Positions 57,557 through 64,000 of a DNA stretch of 64,000 bases are shown here, in pieces; the stretch's first letter is position 1, and every line of letters starts with the position of its first letter. Made by a program: the position numbers and the translations under genes. The stretch covers positions 310,001 to 374,000 of the forward strand of contig CAVXEB010000004.1 in assembly GCA_963760735.1 (NCBI GenBank). The letters are read 5' to 3'. The stretch comes from CF-46 sp963760735 (GTDB taxonomy: Bacteria > Chloroflexota > Limnocylindria > Limnocylindrales > CSP1-4). The notes beneath the pieces are model-generated. The model worked only from the letters and a program-made list of their open reading frames with translations, was not told the DNA's origin and ran no database searches.

Positions 57557-57607
57557 GGAACCCTCCGTGGCGCGGCCCCGAGGACGAGGTGCCGCGACAT
57601 CCCGAGA

Positions 57608-57880
57608 CTAGCGGATCAGGAACCCGAGGAAGATCAGGACGACCCCGACGATCACGAGGATGCCCCACCGCTGGGCCTGCCGGCGGTACAGGAACATCGC
57701 CACGGACGCGCCAGTCTCGGAGTCGTCACGGACGCCGCCCCGCCAGGCGTTGTAGCGCTCGGCGTTGGCGCTTTCATCCTTCAGGGCCTGGTAGCGGGCC
57801 CACGGCGGTCGAGCCCGGCTGTAGCCGTAGGCGACGAGGAACACGCCGCTGAGCCAGAGGACGATGTTGAGCAGGCCCAT
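57608..57880 (-). CDS. Small two-helix membrane protein
   Basis: The 90-residue protein has an N-terminal helix (MGLLNIVLWLSGVFLVAYGY), a hydrophilic loop (ARYQALKDESANAERYNAWRGG) and a C-terminal helix (WGILVIVGVVLIFLGFLI). I do not recognise a family. The ATG overlaps the gatB stop by one base (TGATG), so it is translationally coupled to gatB; the reason for that link is unclear. Confidence 0.8.
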   Translation of the reverse strand: MGLLNIVLWLSGVFLVAYGYSRARPPWARYQALKDESANAERYNAWRGGVRDDSETGASVAMFLYRRQAQRWGILVIVGVVLIFLGFLIR

Positions 57881-59370
57881 CAGCCGATCGTCTTCTTGAG
57901 CCGCGCTTCAACGGCTTCACGAACCGTCGCCGCGTTCGCCTGCCCTCGTGTTGCCTTCATCACCTGGCCGACAAGGAAGCCCTCGACGGGCTTTCCGGCT
58001 TGAAAGTCGGCCACCGCCTTTGGGTTCGCGGCGATCACGTCGTTCACGACGCCGACGATCTCCAGGTGGTTCGTGATCTGATGGAGCCCGCGGCTCCCGA
58101 CGACGGAGGCGACCGTCGCGCCGTCCGCGGCGTGTGCCGCGAAGACCTCCTTGGCGTTCGTCCCGGACAGCTCGCCGCGCCCGACCCGCCCGACCAGGTC
58201 CGCGAGCTCGCCGGGGTCGACGCGGGCGGCCGCCTCGGGATCGGTCTTCAGCAAGCCGAGGTATGCGCCGGTGACCCAGTTGGCCAGCGTCTTTGCGTCG
58301 ATCTCCGGAGCAGCGGCGCGAGCAGCCTCGAACAGCTGGCTCGCGCGCGGTTCGGCGACGATCACCGCGGCGTCGTACGCGGACAGCCCGAGGTCGCGCT
58401 CGTAGCGCGCGCGACGGGCGCCGGGCAGCTCGGGCAGGGCCTCGCCGATCGCCGCCAGCCACGCCGCGTCCACGCGGAGCGGCGGCAGGTCCGGCTCCGG
58501 GAAATAGCGGTAGTCGTGGCTGTCCTCCTTCGACCGCATCACGTAGGTCGTCCCGCGGTCCTCGTTCCAGCCACGGGTGTCCTGGGTCAGCGTCTCGCCG
58601 GCATCGAGGGCCGCCGCCTGGCGCTCGATCTCGAAGGCGATCGCCCGCTCCACCGACCGGAACGAGTTCATGTTCTTGACCTCGACCCTCGTCCCGAACG
58701 GCTCCGTCCCGCGTGGCCGGAGCGAGACGTTCGCCTCGACCCGCATCTGGCCGCGTTCCATGTCGGCATCGCTCGCGCCGATCGCCCGGAGCAGCGCCTG
58801 GAGCTCCTCGGCGTAGCGTCGCGCCTGCTCGGCCGTGCGGACGTCCGGCTCGGTCACGATCTCCATGAGCGGCGCCCCGGACCGGTTGAAGTCGACGAGG
58901 CTCACCCGCCGGCCGGCGTCGTCGGTCGCGTGGACGAGCTTGGCCGTGTCCTCCTCGAGATGGGCTCGCGTGATCCGGATCGTGACCTCGCCCTCGGACG
59001 TCTCGAAGGTCAGCCGCCCGTTCGATGCCAGCGGCAGGTCGTACTGGCTGATCTGGTAGCCCTTCGGCAGGTCCGGGTAGAAGTAGTTCTTGCGGTCCCA
59101 GCGGGTGGCCGGCGGCGTCTCCGCGGCGATGGCGACGCCGGTGGCGAGGACGAGCTCGACGGCGCGGCGGTTGATCGTCGGCAGCGTCCCCGGCAGGCCG
59201 AGGCAGACCGGGCAGACGTGGGTGTTCGGCGGCGCGTCGGCGTACGCATTCGAGCAGCCGCAGAACATCTTCGAGGCCGTCTTCAGCTGGCAGTGGACCT
59301 CGATCCCGATGACCGCCTCGTACCGCTCGAGGGCGGCGGATCCGGCGTTGTGCGTGGCGGCGTCGACCAT
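57880..59370 (-). CDS. gatB: Asp-tRNA(Asn)/Glu-tRNA(Gln) amidotransferase subunit B
   Basis: GatB binds mischarged tRNA and phosphorylates it before amidation by GatA. The 496-residue protein shows YEAVIGIEVHCQL, the zinc-binding MFCGC and VCPVCLGLPG, YFYPDLPKGYQISQYD, and DFNRSGAPLMEIVTEPD. The C-terminal YqeY-like tRNA-binding domain ends GQVMKATRGQANA. ATG at 59370 is placed 13 residues before the fold and lacks a clear ribosome-binding site. gatA lies about 4.3 kb upstream on the same strand, separated by an aminotransferase and a cyclase-type regulator. Confidence 0.96.
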   Translation of the reverse strand: MVDAATHNAGSAALERYEAVIGIEVHCQLKTASKMFCGCSNAYADAPPNTHVCPVCLGLPGTLPTINRRAVELVLATGVAIAAETPPATRWDRKNYFYPDLPKGYQISQYDLPLASNGRLTFETSEGEVTIRITRAHLEEDTAKLVHATDDAGRRVSLVDFNRSGAPLMEIVTEPDVRTAEQARRYAEELQALLRAIGASDADMERGQMRVEANVSLRPRGTEPFGTRVEVKNMNSFRSVERAIAFEIERQAAALDAGETLTQDTRGWNEDRGTTYVMRSKEDSHDYRYFPEPDLPPLRVDAAWLAAIGEALPELPGARRARYERDLGLSAYDAAVIVAEPRASQLFEAARAAAPEIDAKTLANWVTGAYLGLLKTDPEAAARVDPGELADLVGRVGRGELSGTNAKEVFAAHAADGATVASVVGSRGLHQITNHLEIVGVVNDVIAANPKAVADFQAGKPVEGFLVGQVMKATRGQANAATVREAVEARLKKTIG

Positions 59371-59499
59371 GGCGAGAGTTTCGCACAGCGTCCTGTCCGG
59401 GCTTCGCCGCGTGTCGTCATGAGCACACACCGGCAGGAATGAGCTTCGGCGCGTCGATCTCCCTCCGCCCGCTTGCCATCCGGGCGATGGAGGATGCTC

Positions 59500-59519
59500 T
59501 CCCGCGGTCTGCCGCGGGA
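59500..59519 (-). terminator. GC-rich stem-loop after the cyclase-type regulator
   Basis: TCCCGCGG and CCGCGGGA pair across a 4-nt loop, 16 bp past the regulator's stop codon. It lacks a T-run, so the terminator call is tentative. Confidence 0.4.
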
Positions 59520-59534
59520 ACCGGCGTCACGGGC

Positions 59535-62408
59535 TCACTCGCTGCGGGCCAGCGCCACGGCTGCGGAGATCGACATCGCCCGACCGTCCCGCCAGGCAGC
59601 GTCGAACGCATCGGATGGCAGCATCGTCCGGAGCCGCGCGACGAACGCGTGCAGCTCGGGCTCCTCGTCGAAGGCCATCGGCGAGTCAGCGGCCTCGCGG
59701 ATCGCCTCGGCCGCCGCCAGGAGGCGAGCCGCACGATCGGGCCGGTCCTGGTCGATCGCGAGATAGCCGACGTTCTCGAGCTGGTTCGCGACGGCCCCCC
59801 GATGACCGAGATGGATCCATCCGCCGATCGTCTCGCGATAGACGGCGATGGCCTCGTCGAACCGGCCGCCCCGACGGAGCGCGTGGGCGAGATCGCTCTT
59901 CGCGGCGAGGCCCAGCCGGATGTCGCCGAGCTCGGCGAAGCGGGCGGTCGCGATTCCGAATTGCGCGACTGCCTCGTCCGTGCGACCGGTCGCGCTGAGC
60001 ATCCGGCCGTGGGCGATCGCGACCGCGCCGATCGCGTACGGACTGCCTGACCGCCGGGCTGCCTCGTCGGCCCGGAGCACGAGCGCCTCGGCGGCGACCG
60101 GATCGAACGGCGCGAGGCTCGCGCCGGCGAACCCGGCCGCCATGCCGAGGAGAAACCAGTTGCCGGACCGCTCGCCGAGGATGACACCCTGCTCGAACCA
60201 CTGCTGGACCGCGTCGCCACCACCGGTGAACACCGTCGCGACGCCGAGGCCACTGCGGGCGTGGAGCTGGGCTTCGATGTCGCCGCTGGCGTCCGCGAGG
60301 GGCAGGGCGTCCTGGCCCCAGCCGAGCGCGACCTGCGCCTGACCGCCCATCGCCCAGATCCGGGCGGCCTCGCCGAGCAACCGCGCCGCGAGCGCCTGAT
60401 CGGCCGGGTCGGCAGTCGGGTTCCCGACGGTCCGCGCCCGGGCGATCTCGATCGCGGCGACGAGGCGGGCCTCGCTGTCGGTCGACGCCACGCGGACGGC
60501 CCAGTACGCGAGCAGCGCGGTCGCCATTCGGACCGCGGGCCAGGGCTGGGCCTCCAGGCCCCACTCGAGGGCCGTGTCGAAGTTCTCGGCATCGGCGTCC
60601 ATCCGGTCGAGCCAGTCGACCATCGCCGGCCCGCGCAGCTCGGGCTCGGCTGCCTCGGCCAGCGCGGCGAACGTCGCGAAGTGGCGGTCCGCGAGGACCT
60701 CGACCTCGCCGGCCTCGATCAGCTTCTCGCGGGCGTACTGGCGGATCGTCTCGAGCATCCGGAACCGGGTGCTGGGTCCGCGGTCGACGATCAGGAGGCT
60801 CCGATCCACGAGCCGGCTCAGCCCGTCGAGGAGCTCGACCTCGTCGTTCGAACCGCCGTCGTCCCCGACGATCCGGGCGGCCGCTTCGGCCGTCCAGCCG
60901 CCGGCGAAGATCGAGAGCCGCCGCAGGAGTCGCCGGTCGTCGTCGGTCAGGAGGTCCCAGCTCCAGTCGATCAGGGCGTGAAGCGTCTGCTGCCGGGGCA
61001 CGGCCGTCCGGCGGCCACCGGCGAGCAGCCGGAACCGGTCCCCGAGGCGCTTCGCGATGTCGTCGGGCGACATCACGGACACGCGCGCCGCCGCGAGCTC
61101 GATCGCGAGCGGGATCCCGTCGAGACGGCGGCAGATCTCGGATACGGACGCGACGTTCTCGGAGGCGAGCGCGAAGCCGGGGTCCACGGAGGTCGCCCGA
61201 TCGAGGAACAGGCGGACGGCCTCGGTTCCCGCGGCCGCGTCGAGATCGGCGCGATCGTCTCCGTCGCCCGCCGAGCGGGACCCGATCGCGACCGGGCAGG
61301 ACAGCGACTGGAGGTGGACCACCGCTTCGCCCGCGATCGCGAGCGCCTCGCGGCTGGTCGTCAGGATCCGGAGCCGCGGCGACGTCGCCAGCAGGCGCTC
61401 GGCGATCCCGGCCACGGCATCGACGAGATGCTCCGCGTTGTCCAGCAGGAGGAGCAGCTCCTTCTCGGCCAGGAACGCCTCGACCGTCTCGAGCGCCGGC
61501 TGACCCGGGATCTCGGGCGCCCCGAGCGCCCGGGCGATCTCCGACGCCACCTGTGCCGGGTCACCGAGCGGGGCGAGCTCCGCGAGCCACGTGCCGTCTG
61601 CGAACCCGTCCGCCAGTCGACCGGCCGCTTCGAGCATCAGCCGGGTCTTGCCGGTACCGCCGGTCCCGATCAGCGTCACGAGCCGGTGTCGGGCAACGAG
61701 CGCCTCGAGGTCCGCCAGCTCGCGCTCGCGTCCGACGAACGAGGTCAGCTGGACCGGGAGGTTCGTGCGCCGGGTGCTGAGCGATCGGAGCGGGGGGAAG
61801 TCGCGCGGCAGGTCCGCAACCGAGACCTGGAACACCTGCTCGGGCCGGTCGAGGTCCCGCAGCCGATGCGACCCGAGGTCCCGCAGCTCCGCACCGTCCG
61901 GGAGGCGATCCGCCGCGAGCACGACGGCCATCGCCGAGACGAGGATCTGGCCACCGTGTCCGATCGCGAGGATCCTGGCCGACCGGTTGAGCGCAGGTCC
62001 GAAGTAGTCGCCGTCGCGGATCTCGGCCGTCCCGGCATGGATCGCCATTCGCACCCGGAGCGACCCGATCTCGCCCCAGTCCCCATCGCGCAGCGCGCGC
62101 TGCGCGTCGAGCGCAGCCGACAGCGCGGCCACCGGCTCGTCGAAGACCGCGAGCACCCCATCGCCGGTCGTCTTGATCACGGTTCCGCGGTTTCCCTCGA
62201 CCGCCGCGCGCAGGATCGCGTCGTGGAGCGCCAGGGCGCCGGCCATCGCCGCGCCTTGCTCTTCCCAGAGCCGGGTGCTGCCCTCGATATCGGTGATCAG
62301 GAAGCTGGACAGGGCCCCACTCGTGGCGCTCGCCGAGCCACCCGGCGCCGAGCCGTGGTCCGCGCCGGCCGGCGAAGCCGCCCGGGATGTCGCGGACGAC
62401 TCGATCAT
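59535..62408 (-). CDS. Class III nucleotide cyclase / NB-ARC-like ATPase / TPR regulator
   Basis: The 957-residue soluble multidomain protein begins with a class III adenylate/guanylate cyclase domain (about 34-200). It shows FLITDIEGSTRLW (metal-binding Asp), IKTTGDGVLAVF (Lys and second Asp) and GPALNRSARI (Asn and Arg), so the catalytic residues look intact. An ATPase of the AfsR/LuxR-like signal transduction type follows: GTGGTGKTRLM near 250, LLLLLDNAEHL, ILTTSRE, and LDGIPLAIELAAARV. The C-terminal third is TPR-like helical repeats. No DNA-binding helix-turn-helix is seen. It starts 7 nt after the aminotransferase stop. It may sense a ligand through TPR/ATPase and make cAMP. Confidence 0.9.
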   Translation of the reverse strand: MIESSATSRAASPAGADHGSAPGGSASATSGALSSFLITDIEGSTRLWEEQGAAMAGALALHDAILRAAVEGNRGTVIKTTGDGVLAVFDEPVAALSAALDAQRALRDGDWGEIGSLRVRMAIHAGTAEIRDGDYFGPALNRSARILAIGHGGQILVSAMAVVLAADRLPDGAELRDLGSHRLRDLDRPEQVFQVSVADLPRDFPPLRSLSTRRTNLPVQLTSFVGRERELADLEALVARHRLVTLIGTGGTGKTRLMLEAAGRLADGFADGTWLAELAPLGDPAQVASEIARALGAPEIPGQPALETVEAFLAEKELLLLLDNAEHLVDAVAGIAERLLATSPRLRILTTSREALAIAGEAVVHLQSLSCPVAIGSRSAGDGDDRADLDAAAGTEAVRLFLDRATSVDPGFALASENVASVSEICRRLDGIPLAIELAAARVSVMSPDDIAKRLGDRFRLLAGGRRTAVPRQQTLHALIDWSWDLLTDDDRRLLRRLSIFAGGWTAEAAARIVGDDGGSNDEVELLDGLSRLVDRSLLIVDRGPSTRFRMLETIRQYAREKLIEAGEVEVLADRHFATFAALAEAAEPELRGPAMVDWLDRMDADAENFDTALEWGLEAQPWPAVRMATALLAYWAVRVASTDSEARLVAAIEIARARTVGNPTADPADQALAARLLGEAARIWAMGGQAQVALGWGQDALPLADASGDIEAQLHARSGLGVATVFTGGGDAVQQWFEQGVILGERSGNWFLLGMAAGFAGASLAPFDPVAAEALVLRADEAARRSGSPYAIGAVAIAHGRMLSATGRTDEAVAQFGIATARFAELGDIRLGLAAKSDLAHALRRGGRFDEAIAVYRETIGGWIHLGHRGAVANQLENVGYLAIDQDRPDRAARLLAAAEAIREAADSPMAFDEEPELHAFVARLRTMLPSDAFDAAWRDGRAMSISAAVALARSE

Positions 62409-62415
62409 CGCGAGG

Positions 62416-63633
62416 TCACGGTCGGCCGACTCGATGACGCTCGACGAACCGGCCGATCCGGCCGATGGCCTCCTCGAGCCGCTCGTACGAGGTCGCGTAG
62501 CACGCCCGGACGTGTCCCTCCCCGCTCGGCCCGAACGCGGTCCCGGGCACGACCGCGACCCGCTCCTCGCGGATCAGGCCCTCGGCGAACGCCTCGGACG
62601 ACAGCCCCGTGGCGCCGGTCACTTCCGGGAACGCGTAGAAGGCGCCACGCGGCTCGAAGGTCGTGAGACCGAGGGCGTTCAGGCCGTCGACGACGAGCCG
62701 CCGCCGTCGGTCGTACTCGGCGAGCATCCGCTCGACGTCCGCCTCGCCGCCGACGAGGGCCTCGAGCGCGGCATCCTGGGCGGTCGTGGCGGCGGACATG
62801 ATCCCGTACTGGTGGATCTTCACGATCCCTTCCAGGAGCCCCGCGGGTGCAGCCAGCCAGCCGACCCGCCAGCCGGTCATCGCGTAGGCCTTGCTGAATC
62901 CACCCATGAGGATCGTCCGGTCGCGCATCCCGGGCAGCGCGCTGAACGCGCGATGACGATGCGACCCATAGACGAGCCGGTCGTAGATCTCGTCGCTGTA
63001 GACGAGCAGGTCGTGCCGGTCGGCGATCGCCGCCAGCTCGTCCTGGACGGCGTCGGGCAGCACCGCGCCGGTCGGGTTGCACGGATAGCCGAGGAAGAGC
63101 GCCTTCGTCCGTGGCGTGATCGCCGCCTCGACGGCCGTCGGGTCGAGGGCGAAGTCGCTCGCCATCGAGGTCGCCACGTGGCGGACCTCGCCGCCGGCGA
63201 AGACGACCGCGGGGACGTAGGCCACGTAGGACGGCTCGTGGAGGATCACCTCGTCGCCCGGGTCGATCGTGGCCCTGAGGGCGAGGTCGACCGCCTCCGA
63301 GGCGCCGACCGTGATCAGCAGCTCGGTGGCCGGGTCGTAGGCGACGCCGTATCGGCGCTCGAGATGCTCGGCGAGGGCCCGCCGCAGCTCGATCGTCCCG
63401 TAGTTGCTCGTGTAGTGGGTCCGGCCGTTGTGGAGCGATCGGACGCCGGCGGCGACGATCCGCTCGGGCGTGTCGAAGTCGGGCTCCCCCACCCCGAGGC
63501 TGATCACGTCGTCCATCGTCGCGGCGATGTCGAAGAACCGCCGGATGCCCGAGGGCGGGACGGCCCGAACGCGCTCGGCGAGCGCGCGCTCCGCGAGAGG
63601 CGGACGGGTGGCTGGCGTGGGGGTCGTCGTCAC
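62416..63633 (-). CDS. Class I/II PLP aminotransferase (aspartate/alanine type)
   Basis: This 405-residue fold-type I aminotransferase has VISLGVGEPDFDTPE, THYTSNYGTIELRRALAEHL, VGASEAVDLALRA, YPCNPTGAVLP and the Schiff-base region GGFSKAYAMTGWRVGW (Lys near 246). The C-terminal Arg lies in VRACYATSYERLEEA. It resembles the aspartate/alanine aminotransferase Ib group that is common near gat genes. GTG at 63633 is preferred because TACAGT lies 9 nt upstream; ATG at 63657 is the alternative and would add eight residues. It probably supplies or uses aspartate or glutamate; exact specificity unknown. Confidence 0.9.
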   Translation of the reverse strand: MTTTPTPATRPPLAERALAERVRAVPPSGIRRFFDIAATMDDVISLGVGEPDFDTPERIVAAGVRSLHNGRTHYTSNYGTIELRRALAEHLERRYGVAYDPATELLITVGASEAVDLALRATIDPGDEVILHEPSYVAYVPAVVFAGGEVRHVATSMASDFALDPTAVEAAITPRTKALFLGYPCNPTGAVLPDAVQDELAAIADRHDLLVYSDEIYDRLVYGSHRHRAFSALPGMRDRTILMGGFSKAYAMTGWRVGWLAAPAGLLEGIVKIHQYGIMSAATTAQDAALEALVGGEADVERMLAEYDRRRRLVVDGLNALGLTTFEPRGAFYAFPEVTGATGLSSEAFAEGLIREERVAVVPGTAFGPSGEGHVRACYATSYERLEEAIGRIGRFVERHRVGRP

Positions 63634-63642
63634 GGCCGAGCC

Positions 63643-63648
63643 ACTGTA
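63643..63648 (-). promoter_or_regulatory. Possible -10 box of the aminotransferase gene
   Basis: TACAGT on the minus strand ends 9 nt before the GTG at 63633. It would fall inside the coding sequence if the upstream ATG were used. Confidence 0.3.
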
Positions 63649-63679
63649 GCCGACCATCGTCCGGACGATGTCGTCCGGA

Positions 63680-64000
63680 TCAGCGATCGGCGAGCGACGC
63701 GGCGCGCTCCGCGGGCGTCGGCTGGGACGGATCGGTCGTCAGCGCGAGCTGGGCGGGCTCCCGGTCGCGCCAGTCCGCCGTTGCGGTCAGCGCCTCGTAC
63801 CCCCGCGCGAGGCCGAACAGCTGCGCCTCCGACCAGGCCGGGCCGATCAGCTGGAGGCCGACCGGCATCCCCTCCGACAGCCCGCACGGGATCGAGATCC
63901 CGGGCAGGCCGGCCATGTTCACCGGGAGCGTGCAGGCGTCCGAGAGGTACATCGCCACCGGGTCGGCCATCTTCGCGCCGAATCGGAACGCCACCGACGG
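63680..64000 (-). CDS. gatA: Glu-tRNA(Gln) amidotransferase subunit A, C-terminal end (5' end outside window)
   Basis: The last 106 residues of GatA, the amidase subunit that releases ammonia from glutamine and amidates the tRNA-bound acid. FRFGAK, MYLSDACTLPVNMAGLPGIS, IPCG, GMPVGLQLIGP and SEAQLFGLARGYE are highly diagnostic. The frame is open to the window edge, so the amidase signature and catalytic Ser-Ser-Lys lie outside. It is followed within about 50 bp by the aminotransferase gene on the same strand. Confidence 0.93.
   Translation of the reverse strand, partial: PSVAFRFGAKMADPVAMYLSDACTLPVNMAGLPGISIPCGLSEGMPVGLQLIGPAWSEAQLFGLARGYEALTATADWRDREPAQLALTTDPSQPTPAERAASLADR

Overview
This is a 64 kb, very GC-rich stretch of a bacterial chromosome with normal housekeeping content and no phage, plasmid, CRISPR or intact insertion sequence. 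High GC, many GTG/TTG starts, several leaderless-looking genes, an ECF sigma/anti-sigma pair, lipoproteins with classical lipoboxes, a small TadE/TadG locus and GatA/GatB together suggest a member of the Chloroflexota (possibly a Limnocylindria-like lineage). That placement is inferred from gene style, not from a marker-gene search.

Layout. (1) 1-7.3 kb: 3'-truncated uvrC (minus), a secreted PxKF/HYR-type protein broken by one frameshift, a 1.3 kb gene-free stretch with three strong stem-loops, and a secreted alkaline-phosphatase-superfamily protein. (2) 7.5-17.4 kb: compact UvrD-like helicase, GNAT acetyltransferase, DUF6941-type operon, uvrA, a small membrane protein, a lipoprotein, uvrB. 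With uvrC this puts the whole UvrABC excision system within 17.4 kb. uvrA and uvrB share a LexA-like operator at the same distance from the -10 box. (3) 17.6-22.2 kb: cpaB, two tadE-like genes (one with a PKD domain) and two near-identical tandem tadG-like genes, with a shared leader motif. (4) 22.2-30.9 kb: coaE, ABC-F ATPase, fpg/mutM, polA, anti-sigma and ECF sigma factor, tRNA-Leu(CAA). (5) 31-36.8 kb: frameshifted kelch lipoprotein, a thioesterase remnant, a TerB-like protein, a frameshifted PQQ-type sugar dehydrogenase with PKD domain. (6) 37-47.7 kb: class III PLP enzyme translationally coupled to an APH-type kinase, dnaE (frameshifted in its PHP domain), GMC oxidoreductase, a TMEM175-like channel interrupted by an amber codon, a membrane-anchored serine beta-lactamase-like hydrolase. 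(7) 47.9-57.6 kb: metallopeptidase, SGNH and alpha/beta hydrolases, a complete BMP-type nucleoside ABC importer, a CoA-binding protein, adenosine deaminase and nucleoside phosphorylase, together a nucleoside uptake and salvage locus. (8) 57.6-64 kb: small membrane protein, gatB, a cyclase/ATPase/TPR regulator, an aminotransferase and the 3' end of gatA.

Three themes stand out. The first is a DNA repair and replication cluster (uvrA, uvrB, uvrC, UvrD-like, fpg, polA, dnaE) with visible SOS-type operators on uvrA and uvrB. The second is a promoter style in which a TAnnnT box sits 5-9 nt before the start codon with no Shine-Dalgarno sequence. The third is five reading-frame lesions (four single-base frameshifts and one nonsense codon). 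One of them is in the essential dnaE, which raises the possibility of residual assembly indels.
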